A stretch of DNA of 64,000 nt, from positions 23,206,795 through 23,270,794 of the forward strand of contig OY726561.1 in assembly GCA_963383645.1 (NCBI GenBank), given 5' to 3'. The notes below the pieces were generated by a model. It searched no databases. It was not told where the DNA came from and worked only from the letters and a program-made list of their open reading frames with translations. Source of the stretch: Muscardinus avellanarius (lineage: Eukaryota; Chordata; Mammalia; Rodentia; Gliridae). Below are positions 49,148 through 59,495 of this stretch, piece after piece (position 1 is the first letter of the stretch; each line of letters opens with the position of its first letter). The position numbers and the translations under genes were made by a program.

Positions 49148-49599
49148 ATGCTTACTCTCCTGAACAAGTTACTTAGTAACTCTGGCCTCAATTTTTTTAA
49201 CTGTCAAATGAAAATAATTATAACGTCCTGGTTATGTTCTGAAGAATAATAAAACTCTTGGGTATAACACATGATTAGTAAAGGATGACTATAATATTTA
49301 TAATAATAATTATTATTAAAAAGTATAAAATGTATTAATCATGTATATACTAATGAAATTTAATGCCTACAATAGTATTTTATTGACAAAGCAACTGGAC
49401 TTAAAGTAATAATTTTTAGGACACAACCTGATAGGGATGTTGATAAAATATAAATTCTTTGTTTTAAATCTAAGTCTTATTAGTAAGCTCTATACTAATT
49501 GTACCAGTATTGGGAATGACCTAGGAAGATTTGAGAAAGCTCTGATTGTTAATATATTTCAAAAATTGGTGAAAGGACTATTCCAATATAAATTAACCT

Positions 49600-50263
49600 A
49601 GCTAAAGGTAATTAGCAAGTCTATAGGAGAGGGGAACTAGGACTTCCTCATCCTCATTCTAAAGACAGATTTACATAATTGGATAATCTAGCTAGGATGG
49701 GAAGAGGAGTCAACCTTCATGAAAGGAGACACCTTGGCAGGGGAGGAACCTTACAGGAACTTTTACTACATCAGAATTACATGAACAAGATGGAGGTCAT
49801 GTGTACAAAAAGTCTGTTCCGTGCTTTGTATTTTGGTGATTTCATCCGAGGCACCCCCTCATGTTACATGAGGCTGTAACTGTCTTCTGTATTTCTATCT
49901 TTTTTTTTTTTTTTTTTTTTTTTGTGGTACTGGGGGTGGAACCCAGGGGCTTTCTACCTCCAGGCTATACTCCAAGACCTATTTTACATTTTATTTTGAA
50001 ACAGGGTCTCACTAGTTGCTGAAAGCCCCACCAAGTAACTGAGGCTGGCTTTGAACCTGTGCAATCCTCCTGTCTCAGCCTCCCAAGCGTGGGGATTACA
50101 AGCATGCAGCACCATGCCTGGCTGTATTTCTATCTTTTTAATAAACTTCTTTATATCTTCAGCAAGAGTCTGGGCTATTACATATCTATCCTTAGCTCAG
50201 GACAAGAACTGTGATTTTTGTGGGTTTTTGTTCAGGGAATTATTCCCAGGGGTCTAACAAAGA
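49600..50263 (+). repeat. Retroviral-type LTR, sense, split by a SINE (candidate)
   Basis: TTTTTAATAAACTTCTTTATATC at about 50133-50155 is a poly-A-signal region, followed by a U5-like stretch and an ..GGTCTAACA terminus near 50262. TTCTGTATTTCTATCTTTTT precedes the SINE and continues after it. The 5' boundary is a guess. No internal viral gene follows. Confidence 0.45.
49889..50139 (-). repeat. SINE, older type, with 16-bp target duplication
   Basis: GTATTTCTATCTTTTT at 49889-49904 and 50124-50139 flanks GTGGTACTGGGGGTGGAACC to CACCATGCCTGGC. The perfect duplication implies activity of this form until fairly recently. Confidence 0.95.
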
Positions 50264-52684
50264 TCCCTGGGGACAGTTCCCCCAAAGGGTAACCCTCACC
50301 CCCAAACCGTAAAACTAATGTTTTGAGATTTTTTTTTACTTTATCATCTTCACAATTAATTTTAACATAGTAATAATCATGCCTTAAAGCTCTTAGTCTT
50401 TTAACTTTCAAAGATCCACAATTAGTTTAGACTTTCTTTTACTTCTTTTCAAACTATTTTTGTGGTTATTCACAGGTTCATTTCCATTTTTTTCAAGTCT
50501 TCAGTTTTGTAATACCGTTACTTGGTTATTAATGTCAACATATATCAAATTAATAGTTCTCTAGTAAAAGTATAAATTAAATCACAGAGTCCTAATATAA
50601 CTGGATAGTAAAGCAACTTAAAACAGGCTAAGATAAATATACAACTTAGGATAATTTGATCTAGTAAAAAGTTGAGAGCTTTACTTGAAAAATTATAGCT
50701 AAGTGCTAGAATATGTGTTTTTTGTATTAAGAAAATATCAGAGTAAAACTTTATATTTCTGAGTGTTGCTGTTTTTCATAACATGAGAGGACATGTCATT
50801 TGTGACTTCATTCAGTGTTTCAACATCATCTAAGCCCTTAAAATTATACTTTATTCAAAATATTATAATTGCCATTTTATTCCCAAAAGAAATTTTACTA
50901 AATAAAGTAAATATTAAAAATCAGATATTCAAAATAATTAAATCGTTAGTGGCCTCAACATATTTTCATTCAATGCCTTAAAGAAATTTTGGAGTCTTAA
51001 CATACTATTTTCTCCTAATTTTGGCTTGCTTTGGGAATTTAAACTACTTCAAACTCTTCCTCAGCATTATTTATTTCAACTGAATAAACTGTTAAAATAT
51101 GTCAATTGTAATCTTTCTATCATTTCAAACAATCTGTAATCTAAATTTCTTCTCCGGAACCTACTGCTCTTTTTAATTCCAAAATTAATGAATTAGACAC
51201 ACAATTTCTATTGTACAATTTTAACATATCTAATCCTTATCATTAATTTATCATATACTAGTTTTAAGTAGATTTCTAATTATGCTGCCTTTTACATTAT
51301 AAGATTAATAGTTTCAGAAGTAGATTTCTTATAGCTGTTATTGTTATTGTTTAAATGTCATAAAAATCCTATTTTTCTTTGTATTTATGTAATACTATTA
51401 TTAAGTTTTCTAGGTTATACTTTGAGGAATATATAAATAATACAAAACATTTAATGATTCGGAAAAATATATAATTGAGGAAAATTAATTAAATTACAAA
51501 AGTGGGGGAAAAGATAGTTAATCAATAAGGGGTCCTGTGAAATGAGTGAATGATATCTGAAAACTCCTCTTACCTTGGAGAGATCATGGAAGAATTAGGA
51601 TAAGAAAAAATGTCACTAGGAAAAATGGGGTAGAGATCTGAAACACTGTGAATTGTATGTCTTTGGACAGGTAGCAGATAAATTCATCTATTGAGAATAA
51701 GGAGTGGGGAAAGAATAGTGAGATTTAAAAAAAAGCACACACATGGTATAGAAGTGTACTAAGAGATCCAGAAAATAAATGTTTTCAATAAACATCATGA
51801 AATTTATTGGCCATCTTTCTGTCCAACATAAGATTTTAGTCACTTCAATCTTATAGCTAAAAAGGTTTATATTTTGATATCATAATATAAATATTAGATG
51901 CTCCATTAATTTCACTAAGTAGGCAGTTAGTGATATAGTATAATAATAACTGAATGGACTCTAAAATGGACTAATAAAGGATTCCTGCCAGCATAAAATA
52001 TTAAATTGAAAGTGATTTTAATAGTAATTATCAGCATTTGCATTGGAGCTATATGAAGGCTGTCATCAAACACTAAATCATTTACCATTATTTAATATTT
52101 CAGCATCCATGAGGACCTTGTTACTCTATACCCAATTAACAGTTATACATGCAACAAATTAACTTTAAAAATCTTATTTAATATATCAAATTATGACAAT
52201 TTAAATTGATTTTATCTTTAAATTAGAATATTTTCCACATGCTTGATTGTCAAAAATGTGACACATGAGAACACAAAAAATAATTTTAAAAATAAAACAT
52301 AAATTAGTTCCTATGAGAATTATAGATTCCATGAAGTATTAGGAAAACAAAAGTACATAAATCTTTAAAATATTTACTATAGGGCTTTAGTAAAGCAATT
52401 ATTTTGCAATTTCTTAAGGATTTATAAGAACACCCATAACCCAAATCATGTACATTGACCAAAACAATGACATGAAGGAAAATAATACTTAAGTTGTTGG
52501 TGCCAGATTCACAGAAGCATCTTCTTTGTGTAATACTGTTATTTTATTGTTTAACTATAGAAATATTTCATATACAGGAAGTATGTCTAGAGTATATATA
52601 CAGTTCTTTATTAGAATTTTACTGTCTAAAAAACTAAAGCAATAATTAGTCCTTTAGGACTCTGTAAATTTAGTGTCCATTCAT
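50264..52684. other. Long AT-rich non-coding stretch, nothing recognised
   Basis: About 2.4 kb without a nameable repeat or supported frame. Confidence 0.55.
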
Positions 52685-52906
52685 TATTTGGCTTATGTAT
52701 TAGTTTTGTATGGCTTCTGTAATGAAATGCCACAAACCGCATGGCTTAATACCATTCATATTCATTCACCAACAGTTCTGATCGCCAGAAATCCAAATCG
52801 GTATCATAGGTTAAAACCAAGGAGTACATTGAACCATAATCCCTCTGGAGGCACTAGAAAGGATTTCTTTTCCAGTCTTTTCATACTTCTAGAGCTACAT
52901 TGCTAG

Positions 52907-53415
52907 TGTAAGACCCTCGCCGAGGGGAGACCCTCAATCAACCTCAGGATAAGCGACGTCAAGTACCACGAGAGACTTTATATTCCTTTATGCAATGAGC
53001 AAAAGGTAAAGATTTATTAAGGAGCCAGTGCACTGGGGCCGACTCGTATAGGAGTTCTGCCCCGAGCAACTGAAAGTGTGGATATTTATAGGGAAAAGAC
53101 CACCAGTTAGGGGGGTTTGGGCCAAGTTACATGCGTTTACAAAATATTACAGAATCATTTGAAAAAGTACATTCTGTAGTCAAGTGTTAGATAAGATACC
53201 AGGTGTAGTCAGCAGGTTCCCGGCACAGGGCGTGCTGACCCGGTCAGTATAGATAAGATGCTAGGTACGTTCCTGGAACAGGGTGGGCTTATTGCATATT
53301 TCTCATTCTTAAGCCTATACTTCTTAAGCTGCAAGCTACAGTAAAATATAATTGTTTTTTTAACTATTAGCTGGCTGTTTTGACTATTAGCTGGCTGTTT
53401 TGACTATTAGCTGGC
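52907..53415 (-). repeat. Retroviral LTR inserted in a MaLR LTR, 6-bp target duplication
   Basis: On the minus strand CCCTATAAATATCCAC (near 53081-53096) is a TATA candidate, CTTAATAAATCTTTACC (near 53005-53021) a poly-A signal, and the 3' end reads ..GGGTCTTACA. TGCTAG at 52901-52906 and 53416-53421 brackets it. The 3' terminus is canonical (CA), but the 5' terminus does not start with TG. Confidence 0.7.
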
Positions 53416-53418
53416 TGC
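53362..53418. repeat. 20-bp unit tandem repeat, three copies
   Basis: ACTATTAGCTGGCTGTTTTG repeats nearly three times at the U3 end of the LTR. Repeated U3 elements often hold enhancer sites; here that is inference only. Confidence 0.9.
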
Positions 53419-53685
53419 TAGGGGCTTATGATTTTTCTTCTAAATGGAGCCTTTCACTAGATGCATAAATCCCTGTCCCATTTTCAGAGTTAGTAGAATA
53501 GAGACTTTTCTCTGGCTTTCCTTCTTTTTCTTTTACGTGATTTTCCTCTTTTGCAGTCTGTGTCAGTTTTCTTTTTATAAGAATATATGTGATTGCATTT
53601 AGGGTACACCTGAATAATTCCTAATAATCTTCCTATCTCAGAATTTTCACATTACCACATCATATAATACACATATATAAAATAT

Positions 53686-54395
53686 ATAGCATGATATCGT
53701 GTGTATGTTTCCTTTACCTAATGCATAGAATAAATCCAGGAACAGCCTGAGTAGTTAAGAATGTCGACACTGAAACAAACATATAATGCCCATAAAACTG
53801 CTTCTAGAAATTCCTGGAAAACCAGCTCTGTTCTGACCAAAGGGTGCTATCACTACCTTTACTAGATATCTCCCAAAATTGGTAGCTGTACGAATACCTC
53901 CAAGTTAATTTTCTTCTGTGAAGGACACTGTCTAGTGAGTGTTTGCCCACAGACAACATCACAGAAATATAATCAAAATATGCCATCATTAAATAAAATC
54001 AATACTAATGACCAGATAGATCTGAAATGTTAGGAGAGTAATGTTTGGTAAAAGTATTAAAGGATTTTATAATTGGCAGAGAGAAGGTAATATACCTAAA
54101 ATTGGTGATAGTTCATATGAGTATAGAAGACATACAAACATTTGTAATTATTAACCTCTCAAACATAACTTTATCATTTCATAAAACATCAATTATCTTT
54201 AATATCTGATCCAGAGTACATGATAATAAATATTCATTTGATAAGTAAAGAATAATGAAATACTTAGTTCAATCTTCTGTTCCTGTTGTTTCCCTTTTCT
54301 ATTCTTATTTTTCTTTCTCTTTTGTCCCTCGCTCCCTTCATTCTTTCCTGCCTTCCTTCTTTCCCACAAGGTCTTTCCATGTTCCCCAGGATTTT
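53686..54395. other. Non-coding stretch, pyrimidine-rich at its end
   Basis: 54275-54370 is C/T-rich. Nothing else recognised. Confidence 0.5.
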
Positions 54396-54475
54396 CTAAC
54401 ACTTGTAGGCTCAAGCAAGTAATCCTCCTGCCTCAGCCTTGCAAATAAACTATAGTGGGTCACCATGCCAAGCCA
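54396..54475 (-). repeat. 7SL-type SINE head fragment, antisense
   Basis: CTCAAGCAAGTAATCCTCCTGCCTCAGCC then CACCATGCCAAGCC is the 7SL part only. The tRNA-like half is missing. Confidence 0.6.
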
Positions 54476-54539
54476 GTTTTTCCATTTTATAAACAAATGT
54501 GCTACAGTTCATTCCTTATTTACAGACTTTAATAAAAAG

Positions 54540-55065
54540 TAGTGAGAAAATTAAACCTTTACAGCTGGTGGAGATCACCTATGGAAAGGTATCCTGATGG
54601 CACAGGTCCAGTACACATGCCTTTTGGGCACATTGTGGCCAATGAGAAATGATGCAGGTCACAGTTGGCACAGGAAATGCAAGGGAAAATTAAACTCATT
54701 TTTGAAGATGGCCTGACATCGTTAGATTTTTACCTGTCCAGCAGATCTTGCAGTCTTTATAATCACTGAAGCTGACTTGGTAGCAGGAAATGCCTACAGA
54801 AAGAGACTTGTTTGAATTACAAATCACCTCATTCAAGACCTCCTGCTTCTTCTGTAGTATCTGCTGGAGGTGTCTTATCTTGAACTGACACTGGGCTGTC
54901 TTGTCAGCAAAGTCCTTCTGCTGCTCTGCCATACGTCCTTGGACTTGATTTGATAAAACTCAATAGACAAGAACCCTGTAAGAGAAGACACCCCTGTTTC
55001 GGTCATGGTACATTGGCTGGGAATAGATAGAAAGGTGTCACTGAAAAGTGCAGCCAGCACCACTG
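54540..55065 (-). pseudogene. Possible disabled retroposed gene fragment (unidentified)
   Basis: On the minus strand two frames overlap: one at 54875-55063 and one at 54696-54932. The second contains a helical, Gln/Lys-rich stretch (AEQQKDFADKTAQ, HLQQILQKKQEVLNEV) that could be coiled coil, then ends in a stop. The bias differs from the chance frames elsewhere in the window, and the sequence is less AT-rich than its surroundings. I cannot name the parent. I see no poly-A tail or flanking repeat, so this is weak. Confidence 0.25.
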
Positions 55066-55069
55066 CTGT

Positions 55070-55450
55070 TTGAGACAGTTATACAACTACAAGCATTATT
55101 TATCAGCAAAGAATGGAGCTGGTTTGTCAAAATCTAAGGGAAGCAGAATTGGATTTGATAGCATACAGTGGCGTGCAGTTAAAAAATTTATTATGGTAAC
55201 ATCCAGCCAACATCTACCAGGATTCCTTATTGATCCTCTGATTCTAAAACTGATTAACAAAAACTTTGAAGAAATCAGAAACACTTCTCATGGCTTCACT
55301 TCAGACTGCAAATTTTTCTGTGCTCCCAGAGACTTTACTGCTTTTGCCCTACAATATCATGTATGGAAGAGCCAGATTTTAATATATGTATCAGTAATCC
55401 ATCTGTGAACTCTGCAACAGAAACACAAAATTCTCAGTAGGATAAAGTAC
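55070..55450. other. Non-coding stretch with an unsupported open frame
   Basis: A 112-residue plus-strand frame (55070-55408) and a minus-strand frame overlap. Neither has motifs I recognise. It may belong to the same eroded fragment as the sequence to its left. Confidence 0.35.
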
Positions 55451-55454
55451 ATCA

Positions 55455-56019
55455 GAGGGGGAGGTGGGGCAAGATGGCAGCCACCGAAAAGGACATGCAT
55501 TCCTCGGAGAAGCCCTGGACACCAGATTTTGGTTTAATATCTGATTGGGACAATTTAAGGAGACATTTCCAGCCATGACTTCCTATCTAGATTACAGGAG
55601 AGAGAGTGGATAATGGCAGAATTAGAAGCAAGATGACAAGGAGGCGCCCACTATGCAAGAAAAGTGATTTTTGGAAGAACATCCCAGAAGACATTAGATA
55701 AAAGACCACTTCAGCCGCACATGCTGGGGAACTCTTAGCATACCTTGTAAGAAAAATGATCCGGGCATGGTGGAGGGAACCCATCATTGCCCAGTGGAAA
55801 GCCCTGCTGTGTCCCGTGGAAATCAGGGTGCTTGGCTGCCGTGCTCCCCTATGCTGTGCTGGGAGCTGGGATGTGCTCAGAATAGCATTCCCTGCTCTAC
55901 GTGGTGAGGCTGTGGGCCTCTGCTCTTGGAGTGAAGATAAAATTCATTGCTGCTGAGTGCTAGATCTGACAACCTCTTCAAAACACACATACTATCTTCT
56001 CTTATTAAAAAAAAAAAAT
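55455..56019 (+). repeat. L1-5'UTR-like block A
   Basis: It begins GGGGGAGGTGGGGCAAGATGGCAGCC, the kind of start seen at full-length mammalian L1 elements. The end (GTGAGGCTGTGGGCCTCTG, AAGATAAAATTCATTG, then CTTATTAAAAAAA) recurs in 57240-57372. Confidence 0.6.
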
Positions 56020-57120
56020 TGGGGCTAAGATGGTGGCGGCAGCAGCCAAGTTTCTGGAGATGCAGACAAATCCTAGCCAATCCACCTTGAGCTTTTTGAA
56101 AAAAAAAATTGTGAAGTGGGACTGCTCCTGCCACACATGTTTAAGAATTCTGGACGTTATACCATGTAAGGAATGTGCTCAGGGAAGAACCAGGAGGATG
56201 GTGGTGGTGGAAGTGGCGGTAGTGGCCAGTATTTGGGAGAGGCCTCTACCAATGGTGTATTCAATCCAATACACCTTGAACTTTTGAATAAATCGCCCCA
56301 AAGCTAGACTGCTAAGGCCACACATGCTCAGGAATTCTGGACAACTTGCTGTGTGGGAAAAGTTTTTGAGAGAGAACTGAGATGGTGGTAGTAGTGGCGG
56401 TGGTGGCAACGACGACAGCAATGGCAGCTGCAGTGGCGGCGGATGCCAGTATTTGGGAGAGGCAGAGTTCTGATCCAATCCACCTTGATCTTTTGAAGAA
56501 ATCTCCCCAAAGGTAAAATGCTACCACCACGCATGCTCAGGAATTCTGGACAACATGCTGTGTGGGAAAAGTGTTTGGAAGAGAACTGAGATGGTGGTGG
56601 CAACAGTGGTGGCGGCAGTGGCGGCAGAGGCCAGTATTTGGGAGAGGCAGAGATCTGATCCAATCCACCTGAATCTTTTGAAGAAATATCCCCAAAGGTA
56701 GAATGCTACCACCACACATGCCTGGGAATTTGGGACAACATGCTGTATAAAAAAGGTGCTCAGAAGAGAACCAAGATGGCAGTGGCAGCAGCAGCGGTGG
56801 CCAGTATTTGGGAGAGGCAGAGATCCAATCCAATCCACCTTAAAATTTTAAAGAAATGTCCCCCAAAATAGACTGCTACTGCCGCACATGTTCGGGAATT
56901 CTGGAAAAGATCCTGTTTGGGAAAGGTGTTCAGTAGAGAATCAAGATGGCAGTGATGGCAGTGGCAGAGGTGGTGACCAGTATTTGGAGTGGCAGACAGA
57001 TTCAGTCCAACCCACCTTGAACATTTGAGTAAATCTCCCCAAAAGTAGACTGCTCCTGCCACACATACTTGGGAATTCTGGACAATATGCTAAGTGGTAA
57101 AAGGGTTTGGGGTGTATCAG
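56020..57120 (+). repeat. Six tandem monomers of 170-220 bp
   Basis: Each monomer carries an AAGATGG plus (GGN)n triplet tract, CCAGTATTTGGGAGAGGCAG, TCCAATCCACCTTGAA, a CCCCAAA-TAGACTGCTAC block, CCACACATG and GGAATTCTGGACAA. The anchor AGTATTTGGG (or its diverged form) lies at about 56048, 56228, 56448, 56633, 56803 and 56979. Length varies mainly in the triplet tract. Long minus-strand frames here (for example 56328-56663) are frames through the repeat, not genes. Confidence 0.88.
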
Positions 57121-57373
57121 AGGGAGCCTCGCATAGCTGGGTTGGGCTACCACGCTGTGTGTTTTGGGAGACATCAGCCCTCATGGCAACTGGGCTCCTC
57201 TGTGCATGTGTGGGAGGCCAGGGTGCACATGGAGCAGCAGAGCTTGCTCTCCTAAGTGAAGCTGTGGACCTCTGCCTTTGGAGGGAAGACAAAATTTATT
57301 GACACTAGGTATTCAGGGTCCCAGCTTTTGCAAAAGATATGTACTGCTTACTCATATTAAAAAAAAAAAAAAT
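57121..57373 (+). repeat. L1-5'UTR-like block B
   Basis: AGTGAAGCTGTGGACCTCTG, GGAGGGAAGACAAAATTTATTG and CTCATATTAAAAAAA match the end of block A. A Gly/Ala/Leu-rich 77-residue frame crosses it but has no known motif. Confidence 0.7.
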
Positions 57374-57381
57374 GGAAGAAT

Positions 57382-57574
57382 GCTGGGAGTGGTGGCACAT
57401 GCTTGTAATCCCCTTGCTTGGGAGGTGGAGACAGGAGGATCAGGCAGGTTCAAAGCCAGCCTTGCTGGCTTAAGAGACCCTGTTTCCAAATAAAAATATA
57501 CTTTAAAAAAGTAGGTCATTGGGAGTGTAGCCTGGAACCCCAGTACCACCAAAAAAAAAAAAAAAAAAAAAAAG
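57382..57574 (+). repeat. SINE, young subfamily, inside the composite
   Basis: TGCTGGGAGTGGTGGCACATG, GGAGGTGGAGACAGGAGGATC, CTTGCTGGCTTAAGAGACCC, then a shortened ID-like part GGGAGTGTAGCCTGGAACCCC and poly-A. It may be a later insertion into block B's A-run. Confidence 0.92.
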
Positions 57575-57641
57575 GAAGAAAAAAGGGAATATCTGTAGAT
57601 GACCTACTCACAGTAACAAAGACCAGAGTCCGCTGCACAGC

Positions 57642-58092
57642 AAGGCTGGTGCCCAGGCCATTTGAGGCCAGGATTGGAGCCTGCCATGAGGCAAGGCCAG
57701 TTTTGGGGCCAGCAAGGCCAGGATAAGAGCTTGCCTTAAGACAAAGCCGGTGGCAGGGCCTCTGAGGCTGGGATCAGAGCCTGCCATGAGGCAAGGTTGG
57801 TGCTGAGGCCTTACAGGCTGGGATCGGAGCCTGCCAAGAGGCAAGGCCAATGCTGGGGCCAGTGAGGCCAGGATCAGAGTCTGCCATACTGTGAGGCCAA
57901 AGCTGGGGCCAGCAAGGCCAGGATTGGAGCGCACCATGAAGCGAGCCAGTGTCAGGGCTTTTGAGGCTGGGATCAGAGCCTTCCATGAGGCAAGGCCAGT
58001 GCTGGAGCCACTGAGGTCGGGAACAGAGCCTGCCGAGGGGTGTGGCCAATGTCAGAGACATCAAGAGTGGTTTCAGAGCCTGCAATGCGGCA
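57642..58092 (+). repeat. 50-bp minisatellite, nine units
   Basis: Units of 49-51 bp following AGGCCAGTGCTGGGGCCAGT-GAGGCCAGGATCAGAGCCTG-CCATGAGGCA. It is GC-rich in an AT-rich window, and units differ by many substitutions, so the array is old. Pro/Leu/Trp-rich frames on the minus strand are a by-product. Confidence 0.92.
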
Positions 58093-58094
58093 TC

Positions 58095-58465
58095 CACAGA
58101 GAAATATCACAGAAAATTAAAAAAAAAAAAACAGATGCTTTCCCTAATATGAAAAAGATAGGAAGAAATAGGCAATAGGAGGAGATCTAGTTGAAGAAAG
58201 GGCCCTATGGAGGAGCAATTAAGGTGATCTATCAGAGGGAATGGGATGGGAGAAGATGGAATCTCTTTAAAGCACATGATGTACTTAAACAAATATATCA
58301 AAATCAGTCACTAAATCAAGCATGGGATCAAGTGGGGGGAGGGAATTGGATGGTGATTGGATAAAGGCTAATTGGATGATGTGTGCTTGTATATTCTCAC
58401 AAGTCTTGTATTCCATTGATATGTTTGACTATAATGCACTAATAAAAATATATTACATTTAAAAA
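58095..58465 (+). repeat. L1 3' end closing the composite
   Basis: GATGCTTTCCCTAATATG, GATGTACTTAAACAAATATATC, TCACTAAATCAAGCATGGG, GATGATGTGTGCTTGTATATTC and ACTATAATGCACTAATAAAAAT match the 3' part of the L1 at 29445-29755. Confidence 0.82.
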
Positions 58466-58960
58466 TTAATAAATAAAGCAGTGAAATGTAAATCTGAAAA
58501 TACATTAGCATCAAAGAATATACAATAACAAATATTAGAAAAAAATAAATTGAGCTTAGTTTTTAGACAATGTGGAGCCACTAGAAAATTTTCATAAGAC
58601 TTCAGATCTGATTTTAGGTTTAAGTTCCTTGCTCTAGCTAATTAAACATAACCAGAATGATCTCCATTGAGTGATGTCTTACTAGAAGTATGTGGTCCAT
58701 TATAATCTGTGAATTGCTTAACAGAAGAAACTCTGAAATCATGAGAGTTGAATATCATCTATGTTTAATAAATAACTCTTCAGATAGCAGGAAACTGCAA
58801 AGAGGGTAAAGGAATAGCTGAAAATGAGGACATGAATATAACTTAAAGTAGCCTCCAGGCACACAGAGCAACACAGAACAATATACATTAAAGCTAAGTA
58901 AAATATAAGTTCTGAGAAATTTAAAAATTTAAATTGCTAAAACACAGTGAATGGATATAT
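58466..58960. other. AT-rich non-coding stretch, nothing recognised
   Basis: No supported frame or nameable repeat. Confidence 0.5.
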
Positions 58961-59495
58961 GTTATGAACTCAGTGTATTTGCTCCCACTCCCAATTCATG
59001 TTGGAACCCTAGTCCATGGTAAAACTGTATTTGGATTAAGGAAGAAATTAATATTAAATAAGACCATAAGTGTGGGATCCTGAACTAAAGGGACTAGTCT
59101 CCTTATATGAAGAGCCATGCTAGATGTGGTGGCCCACTCTTATAATCCCGGTACTTGGAAGACTGGGACAGAGTGATTGCAGGCTCTAGGCTGGCCTTAG
59201 CAATTTAGTGACATCATCAAATTAGTGAGACCCTGTTTAAAAATAAATCATTAAATGGTAAATAAATGAATTGGAAATATAGCTCAGAAATAAAAAAATA
59301 TTTAAATTTATTTCCTAGTACCAAAAAAATGAACAAAAAAACATGAAGACAAAGATCGAAATGATATATGAAGTAGCTCATTTTCTGTTCTTCCTCCATT
59401 TTCTGCATGTCAGGAGGAAAGTCCTCATGGAGGAACTGAAATGGATGAAACCTTGAGCTTGAACTTTTCAGCTCCAGCACTACTGAGATTACAGT
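58961..59495 (+). repeat. MaLR-type LTR split by a SINE
   Basis: Left: TGTTATGAACTCAGTGTATTTGC, CCAATTCATGTTGGAACCC, CTCCTTATATGAAGAG. Right: GAGGAAAGTCCTCATGGAGG, CCTTGAGCTTGAACTTTTCAG, CCAGCACTACTGAGA. Order fits one MaLR LTR. Confidence 0.65.
59114..59335 (+). repeat. SINE, older, sense, in a MaLR LTR
   Basis: GCTAGATGTGGTGGCCCACTC, TTGGAAGACTGGGACAGAG, TTAGTGAGACCCTGTTT, then an ID-like part GGAAATATAGCTCAGAAATA and TTCCTAGTACC. Confidence 0.85.

Larger units (their letters stand above)
48215..49290 (+). repeat. MIR split by an L1 and a SINE
   Basis: 48215-48287 (GGCATTGTGGTTAAGAGTAAG, ATTGAAACCAGACC) is the MIR 5' part. 49148-49290 (GAACAAGTTACTTAGTAACTC, CTCAATTTTTTTAACTGTCAA) is the core and 3' part. 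The break falls exactly where the L1 and SINE are inserted. Confidence 0.78.
52685..53685 (-). repeat. MaLR-type LTR, antisense, split by a younger LTR
   Basis: Left part: GTATTAGTTTTGTATGGCTTC, AATGCCACAAACCGCATGG, ACAGTTCTGATCGCCAGAAAT, CAGTCTTTTCATACTTCTAGAG. Right part from 53422: GGCTTATGATTTTTC, then TATAAGAATATATGTGATTGC and TTCCTATCTCAGAATTTTC. Order fits an antisense MaLR LTR resuming after the insertion. Confidence 0.72.
55455..58465 (+). mobile_element. Composite L1-derived retroposon lacking ORFs (SVA-like layout)
   Basis: Blocks in order: an L1-5'UTR-like start (GGGGGAGGTGGGGCAAGATG at 55457) to an A-run at 56008-56019; six monomers of 170-220 bp (56020-57120); a second copy of the block before the first A-run (57121-57373); a SINE (57382-57574); nine units of about 50 bp (57642-58092); then L1 3' sequence with a terminal A-rich tract (58095-58465). 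No ORF1 or ORF2 sequence is seen between 5' and 3' parts. I found no target duplication, so single-event origin is unproven. It could also be an L1 with its coding part deleted. Confidence 0.6.

Noticed and set aside
56179..57292. Several overlapping minus-strand frames of 70-111 residues
   Set aside because: They recur with the period of the tandem monomers and are rich in His/Pro/Leu/Cys from the triplet tract. They are repeat by-products.
55455..58092. CRISPR-like array (regular repeats of 50 or 180 bp)
   Set aside because: Units are contiguous without spacers and the DNA is mammalian.
57608..58097. Two minus-strand frames of about 108 residues with repeated Leu/Pro/Trp blocks
   Set aside because: They follow the 50-bp minisatellite. 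A 50-bp period shifts frame each unit, so no protein repeat is maintained.
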